The translations under genes were made by a program, and so were the position numbers. 64,000 nucleotides of DNA from Caldilineaceae bacterium bin5 (lineage in GTDB: Bacteria; Chloroflexota; Anaerolineae; Caldilineales; Caldilineaceae). The notes beneath the pieces are model-generated. The model did no database searches, had not been told where the DNA came from, and saw only the letters and a list, made by a program, of their open reading frames with translations. This document shows, one piece after another, positions 35,377 through 43,712 of this stretch. The stretch's first letter is position 1. Every line of letters starts with the position of its first letter. Location: NCBI GenBank assembly GCA_002238445.1, contig MPML01000020.1, forward strand, positions 1 to 64,000. The letters run 5' to 3'.

Positions 35377-36271
35377 GGTCGGATGCCTCTGCGGACAAAA
35401 TATCTGGGGCGTCCCCTATCCCCCTGGCCCGGCATTCGGTCGAAAAGCCGTGCGATTCCAACACCGCGCTCCCTTCTTCAGAAAACAAAAAAGTGACGAA
35501 CGTCGCAGCCTGCTCCGGCTGTGTGCTGTCCCGAACCAGGGCGATGGGATAGGCTGCAGAGACGTTGAGATGGGCCGGTATCTCCACGCCTTGCAAATTT
35601 GTGACCCCTACAAGGTCACTGGCGTAGACAACGCCGGCATCGGCCTCGCCCAACTGCAGTTTGCTGAGTATACCGCGCACATTCTGCTCTTCCGACACGA
35701 TGTTGGCTTCGAATCCGGCGCGAAAGGCGGGGCCAAGGCGCTCGTCCTGCTCGGCTTTGGCCAGAAACTGACGCGTGTACAGCCCAATCGGTACGGCTTC
35801 CGCGCCCACGATAATCTTATGCCCGGGCTGGGCCAACTTCAGCAGCGATTCGATCGCGGGCGAGGCGTCTGCGATCGCAGACAATGTACCGACTGTACCC
35901 GCAGCGGGCTGGCCGTAGCCGATCATCAACCGATTGCAAGCGAATGTCTTCACGCTCGTCTTCTCAATTCGCCCGGCATCGATAGCCGCCTCCATTTGCC
36001 TTTCGTTGGCGGAGGCGAAGATGTCGGCCCGCGCCCCCTCGCGCAGTTGACCGGCCAGCTGCTGGGAACCGGCAAAGTTGAAAACAACGTTACCAGTATG
36101 ACCGCTACGGCCGAACGCCAGGGACGCTTGTTGGAAGACATCGGTGAGGGATGCGGCTGCGAAGATCGTGACTACCGCTGTTTCGGATGTTGGCGCCTCG
36201 TCGGCAATTGGCCCGCGGCAGCCGGTCAGTAGCAGATTACCCAGCAACAGAAATGCCGCTGCCTTGAGCAT
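35363..36271 (-). CDS. modA: Molybdate ABC transporter substrate-binding lipoprotein ModA
   Basis: A 302-residue lipoprotein that captures molybdate or tungstate. The ATG at 36271 gives a clean signal peptide LKAAAFLLLGNLLLTGC with the lipid-modified Cys18; a longer frame to 36472 would run through the promoter. Family marks are VTIFAAASLTDVFQQASLAF, VVFNFAGSQQLAGQLREGA, DIFASANERQME and LQLGEADAGVVYASDL. A long structured leader (36272 to about 36437) precedes it. ModB follows with overlapping codons. Confidence 0.9.
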   Translation of the reverse strand: MLKAAAFLLLGNLLLTGCRGPIADEAPTSETAVVTIFAAASLTDVFQQASLAFGRSGHTGNVVFNFAGSQQLAGQLREGARADIFASANERQMEAAIDAGRIEKTSVKTFACNRLMIGYGQPAAGTVGTLSAIADASPAIESLLKLAQPGHKIIVGAEAVPIGLYTRQFLAKAEQDERLGPAFRAGFEANIVSEEQNVRGILSKLQLGEADAGVVYASDLVGVTNLQGVEIPAHLNVSAAYPIALVRDSTQPEQAATFVTFLFSEEGSAVLESHGFSTECRARGIGDAPDILSAEASDHANE

Positions 36272-36302
36272 ACAGGCGCGCGGCAACCTCCAACTCTGCG
36301 CA

Positions 36303-36376
36303 AGCGTATCCCTCTGCAAGACGCTCTTCCTTCTCCTCCGAACTGCCGTGTTGGAGACAAGCGAACAGGATACGCT
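36303..36376 (-). promoter_or_regulatory. Structured 5' leader of modA (candidate RNA switch)
   Basis: On the minus strand AGCGTATCC (36376-36368) pairs exactly with GGATACGCT (36311-36303), closing a 56-base domain that contains an inner TCTCC/GGAGA helix (about 36357-36331). The leader lies between the promoter and the modA ATG. A molybdate/molybdenum-cofactor responsive RNA is a reasonable idea for this gene, but I cannot match the known Moco riboswitch consensus by eye. Confidence 0.4.
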
Positions 36377-36443
36377 GAACGCCGCCGGAATCCGTCTGAG
36401 TGCAGTTACTGCCGAACGCAGACACAAAGATGACACGAATTTG

Positions 36444-36472
36444 ACGATAGCAGTGACCCGTAGCCGTGTCAA
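36444..36472 (-). promoter_or_regulatory. Promoter of modAB
   Basis: On the minus strand TTGACA (36472-36467), 17 bases, then TATCGT (36449-36444). The -35 box overlaps the small palindrome GTCAAATTTTGAC at 36468-36480, a possible operator. It predicts a leader of about 165 bases. Confidence 0.5.
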
Positions 36473-36689
36473 ATTTTGACAGTTTCCACGCCGCCTGCCG
36501 CCGGCGGGACAGGACCAGCGCGCACCCTGTTCAGGGATACGGCCCCGAGGGGTCTAAATCTGAATGTCGCCAACTGTCCGGCGTTCTATATCTGTTTAAG
36601 TCAGTATGGTATGATCAACGGTTAGTGGCAGTAGCGCCCCAGCATGGTAGCGCATTGGCAAACCGAACGGCAACCAGGCCAACCTATCC

Positions 36690-37140
36690 AGGCCGCCGTA
36701 ACTACTAAGCCGTATACAGTGCCTGTCTTGTCCAGTCCTCTATCCCTGCCGCCATTCAGGCTATCTGATTGCGTATTCGATTGGCGGCAGCCAGGTTGGT
36801 GGGGCAGCACTGCTGGAATGCGTACACACGGTCGGAACTGCAGTTTTTAGTAGTCAGTTTTTAGTTTTCAGTGGAACACCGGAGATTAGCGGTCGATGGT
36901 CGGTGGGTTGAGGCGACAAGTGGGGGAGGAGACACTGGTGGCTAGACACGCTGCTGGAGCCGCACTGCTGGAATGCGCCCCCACGGTCCGTGGGGGATGG
37001 TTTTGTAGGGGGGCGTGGCGGGGGCGCAGCCCCTGCACAAGGGAGGGCCGAAGGCCCGACCGCCCATAAAAGAGCAGAGAGTTGAGAGAGTACTTTTGCT
37101 CGCCTCATTCAGGATCGTGAGTTAGTTAAGGCTGAGTAGT
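36690..37140. repeat. MITE-like element, inverted second copy
   Basis: The left end carries GTAACTACTAAGCCGTATAC (about 36697-36717). The right end, on the minus strand, reads AACTACTCAGCCTTAACT (about 37137-37118), then TGAATGAGGCGAGCAAA (complement of about 37102-37118) and the GC core GGTCGGGCCTTCGGCCC with GTGCAGGGGCTGCGCCCCC (complement of about 37018-37068). The internal order is that of the 34188-34520 copy reversed. A motif CACTGCTGGAATGCG occurs twice (about 36817 and 36967). No protein-like frame is visible between modA and femAB. Confidence 0.6.
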
Positions 37141-37178
37141 TTCAGGCCGCCTATGCCAACAGGTTGACAGGGGGAGCA

Positions 37179-38567
37179 GTGACAGAACAAGCAGCGGATT
37201 GGAATGAATTCGTCAGCAGCCATCCGGCCGGCCATATCTTGCAGACGAAGGATTGGGCAACGTTGAAATGCCGCTCCGGCTGGCAGGCCAGACGCGTTCT
37301 GCTGCCGGCCTCCGAAGCCGATGGCACGGCCAGGGCCGGGGCGCTGATCCTCTTTCGCAGAAGCATGGGCCAGGTTCTGGCTTACGTCCCCAGAGGCCCG
37401 CTTGTGGACTGGTCCAACGCAACGCAGACCGAGGCCGTCGTGGCGCGCATGTGCGCTCTTGCCCGGCAGGAGGGGGCGTTCGCATTGAAGATCGAGCCCG
37501 ACCTGCTGGACACGGCTGCCAACCGGCAGTTGCTACAGGCGGCCGGCTTCCACCCCAGCCCCCAGACAATTCAGCCTCGCAGCACCGTTGTCGTCGATCT
37601 GCAGCCCGACGTCGATACGATCCTGGCGCAGATGAAGAGCAAATGGCGTTACAACATCCGGCTGGCGGCGCGCAAGGGCGTTTGCGTACGCGAGCTTGAG
37701 ATCCATGAACTGCCCCAGTTTCAACAGCTGATGGAAGAGACCGGTACACGAGACGGTTTCTCCGTACACAGCGCCGCCTACTACCGGGATGCCTACGATC
37801 TGCTTGCTTCCCGCTGGGGGGCCTTCCTGCTTGCTTCCTATGAGGACGAACCGTTGGCCAGCATCGCCGTGTTTGCTGTTGGTTCGACCGCGTGCTACCT
37901 GTGGGGAGCCAGCAACAGCCGCCATCGCAACCTGATGCCCAATCACGCACTCCAATGGGAGGCCATGCGTTGGGCCAAGCAACGCGGCTGCACACGGTAC
38001 GATCTCTGGGGCATTCCCGATGAAATCGGCGCCATCGCCACCGGCCTCTGGGCTGAAGGGCGCAAGACTGTTTCCGCCGAGAAGGCGCCTGTGGACGTGA
38101 ATGCGCTGCCGGCGGGAGATCTATGGGGCGTTTTCCGTTTCAAACAGGGCTTCGGCGGCGCGGTTGAGCGCACGGTCGGCGCCTGGGACTTGCCCTTGCG
38201 GCGACCGGTCTATGGTCTCTATCGGGGTGCCCTGTTGGCCAAAGAGCAGGCCGCCAACAGCAAACAAAGAGTGAAGCGCAATGAGGAGCAAGCGAAGACT
38301 TCCTCCCCTTCTTCCATAGAGGTGAATCTGGAGCCGGTGGTGACGGCCGCCGCATGGGAAGAGCTGTCGACGCGGCTGCCGCCTGAAAGCAGTCACGTGC
38401 TGCAGAGCTGGGCATGGGGGGCCGTCAAGGCCGGCAGCGCGTTGGCGCTGGCAGCGGGCCGGCCGGCTCCTGGGGGCCTTTCAGTGGCTGTGGCGGCAGC
38501 CGACAGCGGCGCTGCCTCTGCGCGTGGCTTACGTGCCCAAGGGCCCCCTGCTCGACTGGTCCGATGA
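37179..38567 (+). CDS. FemAB/FemX-type peptidoglycan bridge aminoacyltransferase, first unit of a tandem
   Basis: Residues 1-355 form a complete FemAB-type GNAT double fold that would use aminoacyl-tRNA to branch the peptidoglycan stem peptide: HILQTKDWATLK, AYVPRGPLVDWSN, MKSKWRYNIRLAARKG, TGTRDGFSVHS and YDLWGIPDE. The GTG at 37179 behind GGGGGAG is favoured over TTG 37164. After a linker, residues ~385-425 begin a second FemAB (VNLEPVVTAAAWEELSTRLP; HVLQSWAWGAVKAGSA) that then derails into Ala/Gly-rich nonsense, while the next frame carries on the true sequence. A one-base shift near 38435-38450 is the likely cause. Confidence 0.75.
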   Translation: MTEQAADWNEFVSSHPAGHILQTKDWATLKCRSGWQARRVLLPASEADGTARAGALILFRRSMGQVLAYVPRGPLVDWSNATQTEAVVARMCALARQEGAFALKIEPDLLDTAANRQLLQAAGFHPSPQTIQPRSTVVVDLQPDVDTILAQMKSKWRYNIRLAARKGVCVRELEIHELPQFQQLMEETGTRDGFSVHSAAYYRDAYDLLASRWGAFLLASYEDEPLASIAVFAVGSTACYLWGASNSRHRNLMPNHALQWEAMRWAKQRGCTRYDLWGIPDEIGAIATGLWAEGRKTVSAEKAPVDVNALPAGDLWGVFRFKQGFGGAVERTVGAWDLPLRRPVYGLYRGALLAKEQAANSKQRVKRNEEQAKTSSPSSIEVNLEPVVTAAAWEELSTRLPPESSHVLQSWAWGAVKAGSALALAAGRPAPGGLSVAVAAADSGAASARGLRAQGPPARLVR

Positions 38568-39387
38568 CGAAGCCACCGCGCTGGTGTTGGCGCAGATCGA
38601 AGAGCTGTGCCGGCGGCGGGGTTGCCTGCAGGTGAAAATCGATCCCGATGTCGGCGAAGAGAGTGCGGAAGGGAAGCGCCTGAAGCAACTGCTGGCCCAG
38701 CGCAACTGGCGGTTCAGTCCGGAACAGATTCAGTTCAAGAATACTGGATTCACCGACATTACCCAGCCGGATGAGCAGCTGCTGGCCTCGTTCAAGAGCA
38801 AATGGCGCTATAACATCCGGCTGGCCGAGCGGCGAGAAATAACCATCCGCTGCGGCAGTGCCGCCGATCTGCCCGCCTTCTATCGACTCTATCAGGAGAC
38901 GAGCGCCCGCGATGGTTTTCTGATCCGCCCGTTCGCCTACTACGATGCCCTGTGGCGCATGTTTCTGGAGACGCAGGAGGTCGAGGACTCGCGCACCGGG
39001 GGGGCGCTGCTGTTAGCCGAGCATCCGCAGGAATCACAGCCCGTAGCCGGACTATTCCTGCTCCGCCACGGTCGCCAGGCTCTCTATTTCAACGGGGCCA
39101 GCAGTGCACGGCGAAGACGCGACATGCCCAACTATCTGTTGCAGTGGCGGGCTTTGCAGTGGGCCAGGTCCCAGGGCTGCACAGTCTATGACTGGTGGGG
39201 CGCGCCGTCCAATCCGGACGACCCGAGCGATCCACTCCAGGGGGTATGGCGTTTCAAGGAAGGTTTTGCCGCCCGCATGGCCGTGCATACCGGGGCGTGG
39301 GACTGGTCGCCCAGCCCGCTGCTGTGGCACGGCTACCACTGGGGAAAGTCTCAGCTGTTGGAGTTGATGCGTAGTCGGGGCCGTTAG
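38524..39387 (+). CDS. FemAB/FemX-type aminoacyltransferase, second unit of a tandem
   Basis: A 287-residue frame holding most of a second FemAB domain: VAYVPKGPLLDWSDDEAT, SFKSKWRYNIRLAERRE, YQETSARDGFLIRPFAYY, MPNYLLQWRALQWARSQGC and YDWWGAPSNPDD. It parallels the first unit almost motif by motif, so it arose by duplication. The open frame continues upstream to about 38440 (AGRLLGAFQWLWRQPTAALP), and the missing N-terminal 50 residues are in the previous gene's frame. GTG 38524 would start in mid-domain, which supports an original fusion of about 740 residues over two real genes. Confidence 0.75.
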   Translation: MAYVPKGPLLDWSDDEATALVLAQIEELCRRRGCLQVKIDPDVGEESAEGKRLKQLLAQRNWRFSPEQIQFKNTGFTDITQPDEQLLASFKSKWRYNIRLAERREITIRCGSAADLPAFYRLYQETSARDGFLIRPFAYYDALWRMFLETQEVEDSRTGGALLLAEHPQESQPVAGLFLLRHGRQALYFNGASSARRRRDMPNYLLQWRALQWARSQGCTVYDWWGAPSNPDDPSDPLQGVWRFKEGFAARMAVHTGAWDWSPSPLLWHGYHWGKSQLLELMRSRGR

Positions 39388-39434
39388 CGGTTGACCGCCC
39401 GTGAGCAGTCATCCACCGGCCGCCGCCAACTGGC

Positions 39435-40859
39435 CTATCCGGACAGGACGGCATCGTCGGGGATGGCGATTGGCGTGTCCGAATCATTTGACAGGCTGAC
39501 GTCGCCTTCGATCGTGACCGAGGCGCCGAAAGTGTAGGGGCCTGTGACGGCAAAGCGTCGGCAGCGGAGCAGGGAAGGCGGTCCATGCGGGTAGCGTTCC
39601 TGAATCTGTTCGATGAACTGGTAGAAACGGTCATCCAATTCGACAAGAGGTGCGCCTGCAGGGAAGGGACCGGTGCCCCGTCGCGGGTCCAGACCAATGC
39701 ACTGCTGCTGGTCCAGCCGGTAGGCATCGGAACGCAGTGCAAGCAGGTCATTGCATCGTTTGACCGGCAGAAAGCGGTCGCGCGGCACCTGAATCGCCTG
39801 CGCGCCGTCGAATGCGGAGATCGCCAGGCCGACCGCGGTTTCCAGTTGGAAGACCGGCGGCGAGTCGGGGCGCGAAGGGTCTACCAATCTGTTGTTGACG
39901 ATCATCGCCAGATCCAGGAAACCGTCTCGTTCATTCAGCAATTTCTGCAGAGAGGGCAGATGAATCCACAGGTTGTTGGTATTGAACAGCCTGTAACGGT
40001 CGATGTCCTGGAACTGCGCCACCTCCTCTGGCGGACACTGCGCAATTTCGCGCAGCAGCAGCCTCCCATCGGGACCTTGGGCGAGGTGCCCCCCCTTGCG
40101 GTCGGCCGCGGTGCGGGCCGTCACTTCCATCAGAAAAGGTAGATTGCGCCCCGCGAAAAAGCCCAGAATGTCAGTGTCAACGGTTGCGCCCAGATTGTCG
40201 GCGTTGCTGACAAACATGTACTCGTAACCCAGATCCAGCATCTGGCTCAGCAGGCTGCTGGTGTGCAGAGTCAGGTAGATGTCGCCGTGACCGGGCGGGC
40301 ACCACTCCTTTTTCGGGTCTTGATGCCATTCGACAGGCTGCAGCGTATCCTGCCAGATTTTGGGCACCTTGTTCTGCAGAAAGGCGAGCGGCAGGGCCCC
40401 AGCGTCACCTTTGGCGAGCTGTGGGTAAGCGGCCAGCGCCTGCTGGGTTGCTTCCTGCGTGCTATAACTGTTCATAAAAATGAGGGGTAGTCGGGCGGTT
40501 TTCTTCTGCCGCAGGTGCAGGACATGGCGGACGATGATATCGAGAAATCGCAACCCGTCTTTCACCTTCAGCAGCGATCTCGGCCCTTGCAGCCCCATGG
40601 TGGCGCCCAGCCCTCCGTTCAGTTTCACAACCACGAGCCGGTCGAGCGCGTCTAAACCGTCCGCATGGAAACCGTTGGCGGTGGATCGGTCGGCTAAATC
40701 TGCTGGCGGGAGGGCGCATGCACCGGGGATGTATCCTGTGGCGCCGGCGCCGAGTTGAGCGTAGTAATGTTCAAAGCTGCGAATCAGCAGGTCGTCCAGA
40801 CCCGCGCGTTGCATCTTCTGGCGAAATGGTGCGAATGACACCGTGGGTTTTCGACCCAT
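39435..40859 (-). CDS. UTP-glucose-1-phosphate/UDP-sugar uridylyltransferase (eukaryotic-type UGP)
   Basis: A 474-residue nucleotidyltransferase that makes UDP-glucose or a related UDP-sugar. The family motif VVVKLNGGLGATMGLQGPRS continuing LLKVKDG lies at residues 76-103. Other marks are LIFMNSYSTQEATQQALAAY, PPGHGDIYLTL, YMFVSNADNLGATVDTDILG, and FNTNNLWIHL. The C-terminal part (YTFGASVTIEGDVSLSND) resembles the left-handed helix tail. This is the UGP1-like family rather than GalU. It could feed the glycosyltransferases at 21286 and 31594. Confidence 0.9.
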   Translation of the reverse strand: MGRKPTVSFAPFRQKMQRAGLDDLLIRSFEHYYAQLGAGATGYIPGACALPPADLADRSTANGFHADGLDALDRLVVVKLNGGLGATMGLQGPRSLLKVKDGLRFLDIIVRHVLHLRQKKTARLPLIFMNSYSTQEATQQALAAYPQLAKGDAGALPLAFLQNKVPKIWQDTLQPVEWHQDPKKEWCPPGHGDIYLTLHTSSLLSQMLDLGYEYMFVSNADNLGATVDTDILGFFAGRNLPFLMEVTARTAADRKGGHLAQGPDGRLLLREIAQCPPEEVAQFQDIDRYRLFNTNNLWIHLPSLQKLLNERDGFLDLAMIVNNRLVDPSRPDSPPVFQLETAVGLAISAFDGAQAIQVPRDRFLPVKRCNDLLALRSDAYRLDQQQCIGLDPRRGTGPFPAGAPLVELDDRFYQFIEQIQERYPHGPPSLLRCRRFAVTGPYTFGASVTIEGDVSLSNDSDTPIAIPDDAVLSG

Positions 40860-40919
40860 TCAATAACCTCGGAATTGCATGATTTCTGACGCTCACCGAT
40901 GGCCGGCGCGATTCCCTCG

Positions 40920-42635
40920 TTACCAGCCGACCGCGCACCCGTCCTTGCGCGGGTCGCTACCACCTGTCAGGACGCCGCTTTCCGGATCGCGGACAATAAT
41001 CTGGCCGCCGCCGAAACTGCCCCGTCCCGCCCCGTTGACCGGCACCAATTGATGTCCGCGGCGGGCCATTTCCGCCAGGACATCGTAATCCCAGCCTTCT
41101 TCAATCGCCAACCGACCGCCGGCTTCGTCCGCGCCTAAGCCCGCATGCGGGCCGCTCAACGACCAGCGGGGCATGTCCAGAGCCTGCTGGGGGCTCATGC
41201 CCAAAGCGGCCATATTGACCAGCATCTGCAGATGTCCCTGCGGTTGCATATACCCGCCCATCACGCCGAAACTGGCATGCAACGCGCCCCCTCGGGTGGT
41301 CATCGCCGGGATAATCGTGTGATAGGGGCGTTTGTTGGGTGCGAGACTGTTCGGATGGTCGGGATCAAGAACGAAAAGCGCGGCCCGGTTCTGCAGGCTG
41401 ACGCCGCTCCCGGGCACAACCAACCCGCTGCCGGTTCCCTGGTACAGGCTGTTGATAAAACTGCACGCGTTTCCCTGGCCGTCGGCGGTGGTCAGATAGA
41501 CGGTATCCGAACCTGCCATGGGATTGCCGCTGCTGACCGATGTCGCAGCCCGCTGCGGGTCAATCTCCCGGCGCCTCTGGTCGGCATACGCGCGGCTGGT
41601 GAGCGTGTCCAGCGGGACCGGCACCACGTCGACGTCGCAAACCCACTGCTGCGCCTCAGCGTAGCCAATCCGCATACATTCCACCAGCGTGTGCAAACGG
41701 TCGACGCTCGACATATCGGCCAGGTCGAAGCCGTCCGCCAGATTGGCGGCGATGATGGCGGCAAGTCCCTGTCCGTTGGGTGGGCATTCGTAAAGCCGGT
41801 AATCGCCGAAATCGGCGGTGATAGGCTCTTGCCAAGTGCTGGTATGGGCCGCCATATCTTGCGGCGTGATCCAACCCCCATAACGCTGCACGTGTTCGCT
41901 CAGACCGCGAGCGAATTCGCCCGCGTAAATCGCTTTCTTGCCGTCCGCGGCAATCGCCCGCAGTGTCTGGCCCAGAGTCGGGATACGCATTACCTCCCCG
42001 GCCCGCGGCGCACGTCCATTGATCAGAAGCTCATGACCGCTTGGCTGCTGCGGCCCATTGTCCAGATCGCTGCTGTTCCAGCCCGGTGAACGCAGAAGTT
42101 TCTCTGTCTGGCCGGCCCAGCTTTGCCCGATCCATTCGGTAACGGGATAGCCCTCCTCGGCCAGATGAATGGCCGGCTTGAGTACATCCGCCAGCGTCAT
42201 GTCGCCGTGCCTTTCCAGCAGATCACTCCACCCGGCAACGGTCCCGGGGATGCTGACGCTGTGGCCGGTAAACTGCGGCATGCGCGCATAACCAAGACCG
42301 CGCAGTTCATCAATGGATGCGGCGCTTGCAGAACGGCCAGATCCGTTGAGGGCTGTCACACGTTCAGTTTTGGCATCCCAGTAGAGGGCGAAACAGTCGC
42401 CGCCTATGCCGGTCGAGGTCGGCTCGACGACGTTCAGGGCTGCTGCTGTTGCGATCGCGGCGTCAGCTGCGTTGCCGCCCGCCTGCAGCATCGACAATCC
42501 AGCCTGGGCAGCCAGTGGTTGGCTGGTGGCGACCAGTCCGTTGCGTGCCAGGACATTGCTGCGGCGGGAGCGAAAGACAAAATCGAAATCCATGGGCTGA
42601 TCTTTCCGAAGCGCTTCGATACGGTCAAATGGCAT
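40920..42635 (-). CDS. Gamma-glutamyltransferase family protein
   Basis: A 571-residue Ntn hydrolase-like protein related to gamma-glutamyltranspeptidases. Marks: GLSMLQAGGNAADAAIATAA, TGIGGDCFALYWD, RECPPNGQGLA-like YECPPNGQGLAAIIAANL, the candidate nucleophile Thr378 in GSDTVYLTTADGQGNA and SGVSLQNRAALF. In the family the precursor self-cleaves before this Thr. No signal peptide is seen (MPFDRIEALRKDQPMDFDFV), so a cytoplasmic role, for example an acylase or YwrD-like transferase, is possible. It sits alone on the minus strand, 60 bases upstream of the UGP gene. Confidence 0.88.
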   Translation of the reverse strand: MPFDRIEALRKDQPMDFDFVFRSRRSNVLARNGLVATSQPLAAQAGLSMLQAGGNAADAAIATAAALNVVEPTSTGIGGDCFALYWDAKTERVTALNGSGRSASAASIDELRGLGYARMPQFTGHSVSIPGTVAGWSDLLERHGDMTLADVLKPAIHLAEEGYPVTEWIGQSWAGQTEKLLRSPGWNSSDLDNGPQQPSGHELLINGRAPRAGEVMRIPTLGQTLRAIAADGKKAIYAGEFARGLSEHVQRYGGWITPQDMAAHTSTWQEPITADFGDYRLYECPPNGQGLAAIIAANLADGFDLADMSSVDRLHTLVECMRIGYAEAQQWVCDVDVVPVPLDTLTSRAYADQRRREIDPQRAATSVSSGNPMAGSDTVYLTTADGQGNACSFINSLYQGTGSGLVVPGSGVSLQNRAALFVLDPDHPNSLAPNKRPYHTIIPAMTTRGGALHASFGVMGGYMQPQGHLQMLVNMAALGMSPQQALDMPRWSLSGPHAGLGADEAGGRLAIEEGWDYDVLAEMARRGHQLVPVNGAGRGSFGGGQIIVRDPESGVLTGGSDPRKDGCAVGW

Positions 42636-42803
42636 GGACTTTTGATGATAGTCTATTGCCAGAGAATAGGCAAAGCGGTCAAGGATCGCATTTGCACCGT
42701 AGCCGAAATGCCCGGCCGCCCCCCTCCAAATAAATCGGTTCCTTTTGGCGGAACTACCCGGCTACGGTAGACTATTTGAAGAGTGTTAACTCCATTTCCG
42801 CGT

Positions 42804-42843
42804 GGTTGCCATCATGCTCCTGAACCTGGAGTCGATGGCAACC
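42804..42843. repeat. Perfect 10-bp inverted repeat with nested stem
   Basis: GGTTGCCATC (42804-42813) and its complement (42834-42843); inside is a second helix CTCC/GGAG. It lies 38 bases before the envelope gene at 42881, where it would form a hairpin in the leader, or act as an operator. No T-tract. Confidence 0.6.
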
Positions 42844-42880
42844 AGATTTCCTACTCGGCGTCCCGGTTCTGTAACTGCTA

Positions 42881-43660
42881 ATGGGTTTCCTGGTTGAGGC
42901 CATCGCCAACATTGCACCTTATATTTATGCAACGTGTGGTCTGCTGGCGCTATTTCAACTCTATCGCACGTGGCAGGTGCGCGCCGAGCGGCGCCGAGCG
43001 GTCTTTTCCTTGGAGCGGGACAAAGCACTCGACGATCTGTATCGCATTTTCCTTTCCGCGTTGTTGATGCTAGTGGCGATGGGATTCACCTATTTCGCCA
43101 GCACAACGTTGCGCGACGCAATGATCGCGGTGGAGTCATCCTCAGTTCCTTCATCAGCGGACGGCTCTTCTACATCCCCAAATTCGTCTTTCTCAGACTT
43201 GCTCCCCACGCCTACATTCACGCCGGAACAACCGACGGCAACCCCGGCGCCGACCCGCATCGCGATCTCCACACCTGTGCCGGATAATCAAGAGGAAGAT
43301 ACGCAGCCAGAGCCTGCTCCTACGCCAGAACCCCTTCCTGTTTCCCCGGCACTGTGCCCGGACGGGCGTGCAGTCATACTATCGCCGGGAAACGGCGCGA
43401 TAGTAAGGGGAATTGTACCAATTGTGGGTACGGCCCAGCACGATCAATTCAAATTCTACAAGCTGGAGCATGCACCCGGCGGATCCAATCAGAGTTTCAG
43501 CTATTTTGACGGCGCCGAAAGCCCGGTCGTCGGCGGCCTTCTTGGCAACCTGAACAGCAGTGCCATGGCGAACGGCACCTATGTGATTCAGGTCGTGGTA
43601 GTAGATACCACCGGTAACTATCCGGAACCCTGTCGCGTGACGGTCACTGTCCAGAACTGA
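42881..43660 (+). CDS. Membrane-anchored hypothetical envelope protein
   Basis: A 259-residue protein. Two membrane helices (residues ~5-25, LVEAIANIAPYIYATCGLLA, and ~50-72, IFLSALLMLVAMGFTYFAST) flank a basic cytoplasmic loop. A Ser/Thr/Pro-rich extracytoplasmic stalk (~85-155) leads to a C-terminal beta domain with GAIVRGIVPIVGTAQHDQF and LGNLNSSAMANGTYVIQV then VVVDTTGN, a module seen at the ends of Chloroflexota cell-wall proteins. Function unknown. It leads a three-gene cluster with 43713 and 46337. Confidence 0.65.
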   Translation: MGFLVEAIANIAPYIYATCGLLALFQLYRTWQVRAERRRAVFSLERDKALDDLYRIFLSALLMLVAMGFTYFASTTLRDAMIAVESSSVPSSADGSSTSPNSSFSDLLPTPTFTPEQPTATPAPTRIAISTPVPDNQEEDTQPEPAPTPEPLPVSPALCPDGRAVILSPGNGAIVRGIVPIVGTAQHDQFKFYKLEHAPGGSNQSFSYFDGAESPVVGGLLGNLNSSAMANGTYVIQVVVVDTTGNYPEPCRVTVTVQN

Positions 43661-43712
43661 TGAAGGCGCCTGTTGTGAACTACGCCACCGCTTCGATGTC
43701 TGAGCGCGGACA

